The translations under genes and the position numbers were made by a program. Under the pieces are notes generated by a model. The model worked only from the letters and a program-made list of their open reading frames with translations. It was not told the DNA's origin and ran no database searches. Below are positions 32,584 through 42,497 of a stretch of DNA of 64,000 nt, one piece after another. Origin of the DNA: Cycloclasticus sp. symbiont of Poecilosclerida sp. N (lineage in GTDB: Bacteria; Pseudomonadota; Gammaproteobacteria; Methylococcales; Cycloclasticaceae); NCBI GenBank assembly GCA_002101205.1, contig LWTM01000077.1:1-64000 (forward strand), written 5' to 3'. Within the stretch, counting starts at the first letter, position 1. Each line of letters starts with the position of its first letter.

Positions 32584-32585
32584 AA

Positions 32586-33311
32586 ATGAGCACTCTTCGC
32601 GCACAAGGTATTTACAAACAATTCAACAATCGTAAAGTCGTCGTCGACGTTAGTATCAATGTAAAAAGTGGTGAAGTTGTTGGTCTACTCGGACCAAATG
32701 GCGCAGGCAAAACAACGTGTTTTTATATGGTTGTTGGACTCATTAAACCTGACAGCGGCCAAATCTTCTTAGACAACCAAGACATCACCCAAAGTCCTAT
32801 GCACGTTCGTGCGCGCCAAGGCGTTGGTTACTTACCCCAAGAAGCCTCTGTCTTTAGAAAGCTTAGCGTAGAAGATAATATACGCGCCGTGCTGCAAACG
32901 CGAAAAGAATTATCTCCTGGACAACAAGAGCTTGTTTTAGATCAATTACTACATGAATTTGGCATAAATTATTTACGTTCACAAAACGCCATGGCGTTAT
33001 CAGGCGGCGAAAGAAGACGGCTCGAAATAGCCCGTGCCTTAGCAACCGAGCCTAATTTCATTCTTTTAGATGAACCTTTTTCCGGCGTTGACCCTATTTC
33101 AGTTATTGATATTCAAAAAGTCATTCGCCACCTTTGTGAGCGCGATATAGGTGTGCTAATTACCGACCATAATGTAAGAGAAACTCTCGGCACCTGCGAC
33201 CGCGCATACATCCTTAATAACGGCTCAGTCATCACCGAAGGCACTGCTGAATACATCCTAGAACATCGCGAAGTTAGGGATGTTTATTTAGGACATGATT
33301 TTCGCATGTGA
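32586..33311 (+). CDS. lptB: LPS export ABC transporter ATPase LptB
   Basis: [54 protein letters not shown]. Confidence 0.97.
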   Translation: MSTLRAQGIYKQFNNRKVVVDVSINVKSGEVVGLLGPNGAGKTTCFYMVVGLIKPDSGQIFLDNQDITQSPMHVRARQGVGYLPQEASVFRKLSVEDNIRAVLQTRKELSPGQQELVLDQLLHEFGINYLRSQNAMALSGGERRRLEIARALATEPNFILLDEPFSGVDPISVIDIQKVIRHLCERDIGVLITDHNVRETLGTCDRAYILNNGSVITEGTAEYILEHREVRDVYLGHDFRM

Positions 33312-33409
33312 TTTAAAAAAAAACGTACTCGCTTTTGTAGATTTAGTCTAAACTTACAAGTATGAGATATCGCTTCGTTTTAATTTTCACCTATGTATAG
33401 TCAGCATTA

Positions 33410-34852
33410 GTGAAGCAATCATTACAACTTCGCGTTGGTCAACACTTGACCATGACGCCACAGCTCCAACAAGCCATTCGCTTGCTACAACTTTCCACAC
33501 TAGAACTACAACAAGAAATTCAAACCGTATTGGATGGCAATATAATGCTGGAGATTCCAGACGGTGAGTCCAGCGATGTCGAAGAACTGGCTAAAGACAC
33601 TTCGTCAAATGATGCCAGCAGTGAAGGCTCACAAGACCAACTTCCTGATGATCTGACTATTGATACGTCTTGGGAAAATATATACAACATAACTTCGCCA
33701 CATGGGCAAAGCCAACCTTCGGACGCCGCCATGGCAGACCCCGGCAGCGTTAACGCTGCCAAACAAACGCTACACGATCACCTTATTTGGCAGATGGAGC
33801 TAACTAACTTTTCTGATACCGATCGCGCCATTGCTACAACCATCATCGACAGTATTGATGACAACGGCTACCTCAAAACGAACATTGGTCAATTACATCA
33901 AAATTTATCGGAGCAACTTGAAAGCTTAGACGCCGATGAGGTTCTTGCAGTACTTCATAAAGTTCAAACATTTGATCCGCTCGGCGTTGGTGCCACTGAC
34001 CTTCAAAACTGCTTATTGATTCAGCTACAACAGCTGCCTGAACACACACCTTTTCGACCACTGGCCATAGAGTTGGTGAAAGGTCATATGCCCGCTCTAG
34101 GCTCTCAAGATAGCGCTAAACTAAAACGGCAACTTGGTATTGACGATGACACATTAGAACGAGTTATCGCATTAATCCAACAATTAAACCCTCGCCCCGG
34201 TTCAGGCGTTAACGAAACCAGCGCCGAATACATCACCCCCGATGTTTATGTTAATAAAGTGAAGGACAAATGGCAGGTGTCCATTAATGCTGAAATTTTC
34301 ACTAACCTCCGTATCAACCCGCTTTATCAGACGTTCATTAAGCGTGGCGATAAAAGCGAAGATTCTCAAACCATGAGAAATCACTTGCAAGAAGCCCGTT
34401 GGTTTTTAAAGAGCTTACAAAGTCGTAACGAAACTTTGCTACTGGTTTCACAAGAAATTGTTAATCGACAAAAAGATTTTCTTGAACACGGCGCCATTGC
34501 AATGAAGCCTATGGTTCTTAGGGATATAGCAGAATCTGTTAAAATGCATGAATCAACCATTTCTCGCGTAACAACCAATAAATACCTACATACACCCAAT
34601 GGCATTCATGAACTAAAGCACTTCTTTTCTAGCCATGTGTCCACCGATAGCGGCGGCAAATGTTCAGCAACCGCCATTAGGGCCTTTATTAAAGAGTTAG
34701 TCGACAGCGAAAGTTCCAAAAAGCCGCTAAGCGATAATAAAATTGCGGCTATACTCAGCGATAAAGGTATTAATGTTGCAAGGCGAACAATAGCAAAATA
34801 CCGTGAATCCATATTCATCCCCCCTTCTAATCAGAGGAAACGGATCCTCTGA
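33410..34852 (+). CDS. rpoN: RNA polymerase sigma-54 factor
   Basis: MKQSLQLRVGQHLTMTPQLQQAIRLLQLSTLELQQEIQ; ARRTIAKYRESIFIPPSNQRKRI RpoN box. Confidence 0.97.
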   Translation: MKQSLQLRVGQHLTMTPQLQQAIRLLQLSTLELQQEIQTVLDGNIMLEIPDGESSDVEELAKDTSSNDASSEGSQDQLPDDLTIDTSWENIYNITSPHGQSQPSDAAMADPGSVNAAKQTLHDHLIWQMELTNFSDTDRAIATTIIDSIDDNGYLKTNIGQLHQNLSEQLESLDADEVLAVLHKVQTFDPLGVGATDLQNCLLIQLQQLPEHTPFRPLAIELVKGHMPALGSQDSAKLKRQLGIDDDTLERVIALIQQLNPRPGSGVNETSAEYITPDVYVNKVKDKWQVSINAEIFTNLRINPLYQTFIKRGDKSEDSQTMRNHLQEARWFLKSLQSRNETLLLVSQEIVNRQKDFLEHGAIAMKPMVLRDIAESVKMHESTISRVTTNKYLHTPNGIHELKHFFSSHVSTDSGGKCSATAIRAFIKELVDSESSKKPLSDNKIAAILSDKGINVARRTIAKYRESIFIPPSNQRKRIL

Positions 34853-34884
34853 TATTTATCGTAACCACAACAGGAGAGTAAAAT

Positions 34885-35175
34885 ATGCAATTATCATTAT
34901 CTGGACACCACGTTGATATCACCGATGCATTACGTGAATACACCCACTCTAAGTTCGATAAAATAAACAGGCACTTTGACAAAGTCATTGATGTACACGT
35001 CATTCTATCTGTCGAAAAACTCGAGCAAAAAGCCGAGGCAACCATTCAGCTTAATGGCACAAAGGTCTTCGCTGAAGACACTCAAGAAAACATGTATGTA
35101 GCCATTGATACATTGGTAGATAAACTAGACCGGCAAGTCGTAAAGCATAAAGAAAAACTAAAAGCTCATCGTTAA
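34885..35175 (+). CDS. hpf: Ribosome hibernation promoting factor
   Basis: MQLSLSGHHVDITDALREYTHSKFDKINRHFDKVIDVHVILSVEK. Confidence 0.95.
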   Translation: MQLSLSGHHVDITDALREYTHSKFDKINRHFDKVIDVHVILSVEKLEQKAEATIQLNGTKVFAEDTQENMYVAIDTLVDKLDRQVVKHKEKLKAHR

Positions 35176-35184
35176 GATTACTAT

Positions 35185-35210
35185 GGCCGGCCAATAAGCC
35201 GGCCTTTTTT
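35185..35210 (+). terminator. Rho-independent terminator after hpf
   Basis: ggccggccaataagccggcctttttt. Confidence 0.85.
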
Positions 35211-35255
35211 CACATAAAACTCATTAATTACAAGATGACAGTGTTAATTATGAAA

Positions 35256-35700
35256 TCATCTTTCTTCGAGCGAGCAAAGACAGTTTACTAAAATATTTCA
35301 GTGAAACTCGACGCAAACATTCACTATCCGATAGCAACACATCTTTAGGCGAAGCCATCGATATAGAAATTAAGCGGCCGGCTCTGATTGCAAGCCGCAC
35401 AAGTATGCAAATCGATACGACTCACACAAACCTATACCAGTTACGCTACACTATTCGAGACAGGGTTTGCCTCAAAAACAGCAGCGCTTTATTTTTGCAA
35501 ATCATGTCTCTATGGCTACAAACCCGGTACGCTCAACGATGTCGATTTTGTTTTTGATGCGCGTTGTTTACCAAACCCATACTGGGAACTAGATCTATGC
35601 AGTGACACATAGCAAGATCAAACCGTTATAGATTTTCTAGAACAATCTGACCTTGTTCAAAGCTATTTAAACGATACCGCACAATTTTTAACGCGCTGGA
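35256..35700 (+). pseudogene. rapZ: RapZ (YhbJ) remnant: frameshift, in-frame stop, missing 5' half
   Basis: FLRASKDSLLKYFSETRRKHSLSDSNTSLGEAIDIE...[23 protein letters not shown] then, shifted, [30 protein letters not shown]...QTVIDFLEQSDLVQSYLNDTAQFLTRWI. Confidence 0.9.
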
Positions 35701-35702
35701 TT

Positions 35703-35850
35703 TCTGAATGCATCACTTTATACCCGCTATCGATGACTTGTTTCACAGCTTCAATTTTAAATTCTTCTGGATAACGTTTTCCACGCATAATTATTCACCT
35801 TCTTTGTTAAGTTAATTGTAACTCCAGAAAGTGTCTAGTAAATTAGGGAC
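35703..35850 (-). mobile_element. IS3-family left-end fragment (truncated orfA)
   Basis: MRGKRYPEEFKIEAVKQVIDSGYKV followed by unrelated residues; upstream gtggtctgtccctaatttactagacac resembles an IS3 TIR. Confidence 0.75.
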
Positions 35851-35959
35851 AGACCACAACGCCAATCGACTAGCCTTTAGAAAGTAATTAACAAGGCAAT
35901 CGCTAGCTGTTTAAGCTAGAATATCTTGTGTTTAACGCACCTGATTTCTACTATTCAAA

Positions 35960-37318
35960 ATGTCCGCCCCTTCAAAATATGAGAACACGCATGAACACCT
36001 ACGGTTACTCGCTGGTAGTTTAGATGGTGGAGAACTGTCTCAAATCAGGGAACAGGTTAACGATCTTCACCCCGCTGAAATAGCGAACTTACTCGAGTCA
36101 TTACCATTACATAACCGACGGATTGTTTGGGACCTTGTTGATCCTGAATTTGCCGGCGACATATTAGTTGAGGTAAATGACGAGGTGCGTTTAGGTCTCA
36201 TCGAACAGACAGATGCAAACGATCTGATTACAGCCGTTGGCTCATTAGAAACCGATGATTTAGCTGATATCTTTAACGATATACCCCAGGCTGTTTTACA
36301 TGAAGTTTTGCGCTCCATGTCCAACCAAGATCGGCGGCGCTTACAATCGATCATGTCTTTTGATGAAGACAGCGCAGGCGGCTTGATGAATCTCGACACC
36401 ATTTCCATCCGCCCAAACGTTAACCTTGATGTTGTCTTAAGGTATTTAAGACAACGCGGTGAACTCCCTGATAATACAGATAAATTATTCGTTGTTGATA
36501 GAGATGACCGCTACCTGGGTGTGCTTAATATTTCTGATCTATTAACGCAGGACAGTAATGAAACTGTCGCTGACAGAATGATTACCAATCAGAAGCCTCT
36601 TTTAGCAAGCTTATCTGATAACGACGTTGCGCTATTTTTCGAAGATCACAACCTTATTTCTGCTCCCGTTGTCGATGAAAGTAACCGCTTGCTCGGACGA
36701 ATTACAGTCGATGACGTTGTGAACGTTATACGTGACGAAGCTGACCGTTCATTATTAAGCATGGCAGGGCTAGACGAAGATGACGATATGTTTGCACCCA
36801 TTACTCGAAGCGCAAAGCGCCGTTCAGTATGGCTCGGTATTAACTTATTTACCGCTTTCTTAGCCGCATGGGTCATTGGGCTATTCGCTGCGAGCATTGA
36901 GCAAATCGTTGCGCTGGCGGTGCTAATGCCTATTGTTGCAAGCATGGGTGGCATTGCTGGTAGTCAAACACTTATGTTGGTGATTCGTGGTATTGCTTTA
37001 AATCAAATTGGCGAAACCAACTCACGCGCGCTACTTTGGAAGGAGCTTGCCGTTGGCTTTTTAAATGGCATCTTGTGGGCGATTGTTGTTGCTGTCGTCA
37101 CCGGGCTTTGGTTTAAAAGTGAATCGCTCGGCTTACTTATTGGCGCTGCGCTGATTATTAATTTAATTTTCGCTGCGCTTGCTGGCGCGACCATTCCTTT
37201 GACACTCAAGCGTATGAATATAGACCCGGCTATTGCAGGCGGCGTTATCCTCACCACCGTCACAGACATTATTGGGTTTTCCTCTTTCTTGGGCTTAGCG
37301 AGCATTTTTCTTATTTAA
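35960..37318 (+). CDS. mgtE: Magnesium transporter MgtE
   Basis: MgtE N domain, CBS pair, C-terminal TM domain GGIAGSQTLMLVIRGIAL. Confidence 0.95.
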   Translation: MSAPSKYENTHEHLRLLAGSLDGGELSQIREQVNDLHPAEIANLLESLPLHNRRIVWDLVDPEFAGDILVEVNDEVRLGLIEQTDANDLITAVGSLETDDLADIFNDIPQAVLHEVLRSMSNQDRRRLQSIMSFDEDSAGGLMNLDTISIRPNVNLDVVLRYLRQRGELPDNTDKLFVVDRDDRYLGVLNISDLLTQDSNETVADRMITNQKPLLASLSDNDVALFFEDHNLISAPVVDESNRLLGRITVDDVVNVIRDEADRSLLSMAGLDEDDDMFAPITRSAKRRSVWLGINLFTAFLAAWVIGLFAASIEQIVALAVLMPIVASMGGIAGSQTLMLVIRGIALNQIGETNSRALLWKELAVGFLNGILWAIVVAVVTGLWFKSESLGLLIGAALIINLIFAALAGATIPLTLKRMNIDPAIAGGVILTTVTDIIGFSSFLGLASIFLI

Positions 37319-37497
37319 AAAAATTTAGCCTAAAGGCCTGTGTATTCAGACTTATTTCCCCGCTGACTCTCACTGGAAAACAAGCCATTAAAATAAGTCT
37401 CTCTACTGCTTAAAGGTTTCTATCTGGGGATTGGGAAACCTAGAATAAGGCTTCTTAATTCAAGCTTTAGTCAAAGAAGAGTTTGGGAACGAGACAA

Positions 37498-37527
37498 AAA
37501 AATGAGGACGCTTTGTCCTCATTTTTC
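37498..37527. terminator. Hairpin terminator
   Basis: aaaatgaggacgctttgtcctcattttt. Confidence 0.75.
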
Positions 37528-37549
37528 CTTGGGTTTTGTTATCTACTGA

Positions 37550-37813
37550 CTAAAACTTAAGATCGATACGTAACTGTATGCTGTCGTCTGTTTGTTTATG
37601 CTCGCCTATTAGGTCTAGACTCAACTTAGAATCTATTGTCCAGTACCCGCCTATATTATAGCCTTGAGTGCCGTTTGTCATATTTAAGCCAGCGTAAGGG
37701 GGGGGTAAGCCACGGCCAAAGAACCCATGTAGTCCGTAGCCTAGCTCGGTGTTTAACTGTAGGCTTCTATTGTCGTTGCTATCCTTATCGTTTGCGTAGT
37801 CAGTGACGGCTAA
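37550..37813 (-). pseudogene. C-terminal fragment of an outer-membrane beta-barrel (autotransporter-like)
   Basis: AVTDYANDKDSNDNRSLQLNTELGYGLHGFFGRGLPPPYAGLNMTNGTQGYNIGGYWTIDSKLSLDLIGEHKQTDDSIQLRIDLKF*. Confidence 0.65.
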
Positions 37814-37829
37814 TTAACCCCTAAAGTGG

Positions 37830-37888
37830 GTCATTTTTGCATGCTTATTAACCTCTTGCCTGCGCTCTCTACGTTATGCAGAGGTCTC
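37830..37888 (-). mobile_element. Solo IS end (...acgttatgcagaggtctc)
   Basis: Inverted copy of the end at 11208. Confidence 0.55.
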
Positions 37889-38039
37889 CATCACAGAGAC
37901 CACCCGTTTTTTTATTCCTTGTGTCCTTGATGTGTTTGAACCTGATTAGCCAGGTTGTCCTATTATGTTTTTGTGCTGCAACATGGTTTGATTTGAGGAT
38001 ACAATAGGCATACGATTTAAAACTATTTCTTATTACCTT

Positions 38040-38894
38040 ATGCCCGTTTTATACGACTTAAAAAATAGAAAAAGCCTCATTTCATTTCGTGGACCTGACG
38101 CGGCGAGCTTTTTACAAGGACAAACAACTTGTGATGTTATGAGTTTGACTAAGCAAAACAACCTTTTTGGTGCTTTATGTAACCCGAAGGGTCGCGTTAT
38201 CGCTCTCTTCCATCTTGTCAGAAAAGGCGATACCTTCTTGATGCTTATCGACAATGAACTGCGTGATACCGTTATCAAGCGATTAAGAATGTTCATTTTT
38301 CGCGCAGACATTCTCATTGAGGATATATCTGAAAAGCACCATTTATACGGCGCAACTCAGCCTTTAAGCGAAGAGCTATCTGAATCTATAAAAACCTCCG
38401 CTATCATTAACATCAACACAACAAATGAACTTACCATTTATATTACGCAAACAACCGCAACGCCAGACAACATAGACATTGAGCTACGAAATTGGAATCT
38501 TGCACTGACCGCCTGTTGTTTCCCAGAAATTAACACCAGCACCAGTGAGCTATTTATTCCACAAATGCTCAATATGGACTTATTAGACGGCATCAATTTC
38601 CAAAAAGGTTGCTATACAGGGCAGGAAATAATTGCCCGCTTACATTACAAGGGCTCTGTGAAGCAACGGTTGTTTATTTATCAATCGGATAAGCCTGTCA
38701 TCACGGGGCAGACTCTATATTTACTCGGTGAAAGCAACAGTATGGGGGTTATTCTAAGCACAACAACTGTCGATGAGACTCATTCAACCGGGCTTGCCGT
38801 GCTAAAAACAACCTTAGTTGACAATGAACTAATGCTTGAAGACCAACTGACATTAAAAATACAAGCACCAAAATATGGCCTACAAACCCTTTAA
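38040..38894 (+). CDS. ygfZ: Folate-binding protein YgfZ
   Basis: FLQGQTTCDV; NFQKGCYTGQEIIARLHYKG signature. Confidence 0.93.
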   Translation: MPVLYDLKNRKSLISFRGPDAASFLQGQTTCDVMSLTKQNNLFGALCNPKGRVIALFHLVRKGDTFLMLIDNELRDTVIKRLRMFIFRADILIEDISEKHHLYGATQPLSEELSESIKTSAIININTTNELTIYITQTTATPDNIDIELRNWNLALTACCFPEINTSTSELFIPQMLNMDLLDGINFQKGCYTGQEIIARLHYKGSVKQRLFIYQSDKPVITGQTLYLLGESNSMGVILSTTTVDETHSTGLAVLKTTLVDNELMLEDQLTLKIQAPKYGLQTL

Positions 38895-39104
38895 CCCTCA
38901 GTTCTAAATTGTTTGATGTTGATGGCGCACAGTCCAACTCACCGGATGTCATTTGTTGTGTGAAACCAGCTTTCAAGTATGATTTTATCTGGTATCTTTC
39001 TACTTCGGTCATCTGAGTGTAATTGATTAGCTATTTCCTTTGGCGAGAAAATAGCTAGAATTATGCCCACTGGCCACTTCTGTAAAAACTGCACTTATGA
39101 ATTG

Positions 39105-39277
39105 AATCTAAGACCTAAAAAACAGCGTAATTGACGAAAAAATAGGGGAGGTCTAATGAAGGTGGATAAAGTTGTTGGTTACACTGTCAGCGCTAGCACC
39201 GCCGGCACGCGTGCTGCCGGCGCCGGCGGTGTAAGTGCAAGCGTAGCGGGTGCTGTAAGTACACAGACTAAGGTCTC
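39105..39277 (+). mobile_element. Right-end fragment of the same IS family as 28201-29013
   Basis: gacctaaaaa.agcgtaattgacg...ataggggaggtcta atgaaggtggataaagttgttggttacactgtcagcgctagcacc... ending aaggtctc; near-identical to 28895-29013. Confidence 0.8.
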
Positions 39278-39281
39278 TTAA
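39156..39281 (+). CDS. Putative 41-aa small ORF at the IS right end (MKVDKVVGYTVSASTAGTRAAGAGGVSASVAGAVSTQTKVS)
   Basis: RBS-like ggggagg upstream; homologous in frame to 28931-29023. Confidence 0.35.
   Translation: MKVDKVVGYTVSASTAGTRAAGAGGVSASVAGAVSTQTKVS
39197..39231. repeat. GC-rich hairpin inside the IS right end
   Basis: caccgccggc ... gccggcggtg, perfect 10-bp arms. Confidence 0.8.
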
Positions 39282-39456
39282 AAATGCTAGAAACAGTCCC
39301 CATATCGGCTTTACCTGCTAATTGACCTTTAAGTAAACCCATCAATTTACCCGTATCTTGCGTAGAGTTTGCGCCAGAACCGGCAATACCTTTATCAACT
39401 ACAATAGCGATTTCATCCTCTGAAAATTGCTCGGGCATATAACGATTAATAACGAC
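39279..39456 (-). pseudogene. C-terminal GatB/YqeY-domain fragment
   Basis: MPEQFSEDEIAIVVDKGIAGSGANSTQDTGKLMGLLKGQLAGKADMGTVSSIFK, truncated against the IS end. Confidence 0.85.
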
Positions 39457-39633
39457 TAGCTATCTAGGATAAATCCGCCGTGTTGCACAGAAAATCTAAG
39501 GAACGATTAAAATCAGCCTTAAATTAAGGACATAACCACGTATTTATGCAGAACATAAAACAAAAACACATGTTTAACGATAAATTTGAGATATTATGCT
39601 GAGGTCTCTTTCTAATCAAAATAAAAATCTAAA

Positions 39634-40785
39634 ATGAACAACGATTTTAGCCATGAATTTAACTTAGATGACGACATTATCTATCTAAATCACGCCGCTG
39701 TTGCGCCTTGGCCGGTACGAACGGAGCAAGCTGTGAATGATTTTTGTCGTGAAAACGTAACCATAGGGTCTAAGAAATACGCCCATTGGTTAAGAGTTGA
39801 GTCCCACCTAAAAGAACAATTAGCGACTTTGCTCAACGCGCAATCTGTTGACGAAATAGCTTTAGTTAAAAACACATCCGAAGCACTGTCTTTTGTCGCT
39901 TACGGAATTGGTTGGGCGGCTGGCGACAATATCGTCACCAGTGACGAAGAATTCCCCTCTAATATGATTCCTTGGGAGTCATTAGTAGAACAAAATATTA
40001 GCGTAAAAAAAATATCTCTTAAAAATTGCGCTGACCCAACCGACGCTTTGATACAAAACATTGACGACAACACGCGTCTTTTGACCATTAGTTCAGTGCA
40101 ATACGCTTCTGGTTTACAAGTAGACCTTGAGCGACTGGGCCGAGTGTGCGAAGAAAAGAACGTGCTCTTTTGTATAGACGCCATTCAATCCATTGGCGCT
40201 TTTCCCGTCGATGTACAACGCTATAAAGCCGACTTTATGATGGCTGATGGACATAAATGGATGTTAGGACCAGAAGGCTTAGGTGTTTTTTACTGCCGCC
40301 AACAAGCCTTAGACAAACTTGAGTTAACGCAATATGGTTGGCATATGGTTGAAGATATGGGTAATTACGATAATCCCATATGGGAAACCGCAAGTTCTGC
40401 CAGACGATTTGAATGCGGTAGCCCAAATATGCTTAGTATTCATGCGTTATCTGCCAGTCTTAGCCTATTATTGGAAATAGGGATGCAAACAGTATCGAAA
40501 AACGTTATTGAGCGCGGCCAATACTGCGTTGATAAAATCCAACAGAACAGCGCTTTTAAGCTATTAACAAACCCAAATAAGAATGGTAACAACATCATTG
40601 TTTTCAAACTAAAAAATGGCGACACCAATGCTCTTTTCGAGTATTTAACAGCAAATAATGTTGTCTGCGCAAAACGCGGCGGTGGCATACGTTTTTCACC
40701 GCATTTTTATACCCCTTACGAGGTGATTGATAAAAGCTTTACGCTGATTGACCGCTTTCTTGAAGACAACTCTAACGTTAACTAA
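39634..40785 (+). CDS. Class V aminotransferase (cysteine-desulfurase/isopenicillin-N-epimerase-like)
   Basis: IYLNHAAVAPWP; VLFCIDAIQSIGAFPVDVQRYKADFMMADGHKWMLGPEGLGVFY. Confidence 0.9.
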   Translation: MNNDFSHEFNLDDDIIYLNHAAVAPWPVRTEQAVNDFCRENVTIGSKKYAHWLRVESHLKEQLATLLNAQSVDEIALVKNTSEALSFVAYGIGWAAGDNIVTSDEEFPSNMIPWESLVEQNISVKKISLKNCADPTDALIQNIDDNTRLLTISSVQYASGLQVDLERLGRVCEEKNVLFCIDAIQSIGAFPVDVQRYKADFMMADGHKWMLGPEGLGVFYCRQQALDKLELTQYGWHMVEDMGNYDNPIWETASSARRFECGSPNMLSIHALSASLSLLLEIGMQTVSKNVIERGQYCVDKIQQNSAFKLLTNPNKNGNNIIVFKLKNGDTNALFEYLTANNVVCAKRGGGIRFSPHFYTPYEVIDKSFTLIDRFLEDNSNVN

Positions 40786-40827
40786 GACGCAAACGCACTC
40801 GGTCGATATAATATCGTCCTAATCTGA

Positions 40828-42051
40828 ATGTCACCCAAAGTAATCACTATGCCCCATTCAACCACCGTTTATGTAGACTCCGTACCTATTGGGCACGGCC
40901 ATCCTGTTGTTGTTCAATCCATGACAAACACAGATACCGCTGATATAGAAAGAACTGTCACGCAAGTGTACCAACTCGCCAAAGCGGGTTCAGAGCTTGT
41001 TCGTATCACCGTTAATTCAGAAGCCGCTGCTGCCGCTGTTGCACCTATTCGGGAAAAACTAGACGCTTTAGATTGCGCCGTTCCCTTGGTCGGTGATTTT
41101 CACTTTAACGGGCATAAACTGCTCGCAAAATACCCTTGCTGTGCACAAGCTTTAGCTAAATACCGCATTAACCCCGGCAATGTAGGCCGTGGTAGCAAGC
41201 GTGACCCACAATTTGCTCAAATGATTGAGTTTGCCATTAAGTACAACAAACCCGTTCGAATTGGTGTTAATTGGGGTAGTTTGGACCAATCTGTATTAGC
41301 AAGACTCATGGATGAAAACGCTAGCGCACAAACACCCAGACAGTCAGTTTTCGTTATGCACGACGCTGTGATTACATCCGCCCTAGAAAGTGCCGAAAAA
41401 GCCATTGAGCTAGGTTTAGCAAAAGATAAAATTCTGTTGTCTTGTAAAATGAGTGGTGTTCAAGATCTTGTTTCTGTTTATAAAGACCTTGCCTCTCGGT
41501 GCGACTACCCTCTGCATCTAGGCCTAACCGAAGCCGGCATGGGGAGCAAAGGCATTGTCTCTTCTACCGCCGCTTTAGCGGTGCTTTTGCAGCAGGGTAT
41601 CGGCAACACCATTCGTATTTCTTTAACCCCTGAACCCGGTGGAGACAGATGCCAAGAAGTGATTATTGCCCAAGAAATATTGCAATCGATGGGGATTCGT
41701 TCATTTACCCCAACTGTTATTGCGTGCCCAGGTTGCGGGCGCACGACCAGTGATTACTTTCAGCAACTAACTCAAGACATTCAATCCTACCTACGGCATA
41801 AAATGCCTGTGTGGAAAACCGAATATGCGGGCGTTGAAACGATGAAAGTAGCCGTGATGGGCTGCGTTGTGAATGGCCCTGGGGAAAGCAAAAATGCTAA
41901 TATTGGCATTAGCTTACCCGGCACAGGCGAAAAACCTGTTGCACCCGTTTATATCGATGGGCAAAAAAACGTCACTTTAAAAGGTGATGATATTGCCGAA
42001 CAATTCCAAGAAATTGTTGAGCAGTACGTTATGAAAACTTACCAACAATAA
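40828..42051 (+). CDS. ispG: 4-hydroxy-3-methylbut-2-enyl-diphosphate synthase
   Basis: [58 protein letters not shown]. Confidence 0.96.
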   Translation: MSPKVITMPHSTTVYVDSVPIGHGHPVVVQSMTNTDTADIERTVTQVYQLAKAGSELVRITVNSEAAAAAVAPIREKLDALDCAVPLVGDFHFNGHKLLAKYPCCAQALAKYRINPGNVGRGSKRDPQFAQMIEFAIKYNKPVRIGVNWGSLDQSVLARLMDENASAQTPRQSVFVMHDAVITSALESAEKAIELGLAKDKILLSCKMSGVQDLVSVYKDLASRCDYPLHLGLTEAGMGSKGIVSSTAALAVLLQQGIGNTIRISLTPEPGGDRCQEVIIAQEILQSMGIRSFTPTVIACPGCGRTTSDYFQQLTQDIQSYLRHKMPVWKTEYAGVETMKVAVMGCVVNGPGESKNANIGISLPGTGEKPVAPVYIDGQKNVTLKGDDIAEQFQEIVEQYVMKTYQQ

Positions 42052-42077
42052 AAGCTATTTATCGCTGGTAAGTTTTT
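42035..42077 (+). terminator. Hairpin/T-run after ispG
   Basis: aaaacttacca ... tggtaagtttttt. Confidence 0.7.
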
Positions 42078-42109
42078 TAAAACATTATCTTGGCAAAAAA
42101 CTGCCAGAA

Positions 42110-42331
42110 TTATTCTTCTTCTAGGCCGGTAACTTCTTCTGCCTGAAGCCCTTTATCACCTTTAGTAATAATGAACTCAACGGTTTGGTTTTCTTTTAAT
42201 GTGCGAAAACCATCGCCTTGTATTGCTCTGAAATGAACAAATACATCTTCACCACCTGCGTCTGGCTGAATAAAACCAAAACCTTTTGAGTTATTAAACC
42301 ATTTAACAATACCTCTAACTCTCTCTGACAT
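42110..42331 (-). CDS. Cold-shock domain protein
   Basis: [31 protein letters not shown]. Confidence 0.96.
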   Translation of the reverse strand: MSERVRGIVKWFNNSKGFGFIQPDAGGEDVFVHFRAIQGDGFRTLKENQTVEFIITKGDKGLQAEEVTGLEEE

Positions 42332-42497
42332 CTGTTTTCCTTTTTATTACAAGTATAAAACAATAAGTTAAATAACAACCCTAAAGCAAATTATTTGTTT
42401 TTATAATGCCTTAGTTTATTTAACGCTTCTTTGAGTATACTTCAAGGATTCAAAAAGTCTAATTTTTCATTAGATTGAGTTCAAGCAACCTAGTTCT

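Noticed and set aside
35388-35612. 74-aa plus-strand ORF downstream of hpf as a standalone gene
   Set aside because: Its C-terminal part ([29 protein letters not shown]) is the shifted part of the rapZ remnant, not an independent gene.
39197-39265. CRISPR-like or tandem repeat in the Gly/Ala-rich segment
   Set aside because: Short palindromic/partial repeats within an IS end; no regular repeat-spacer pattern.
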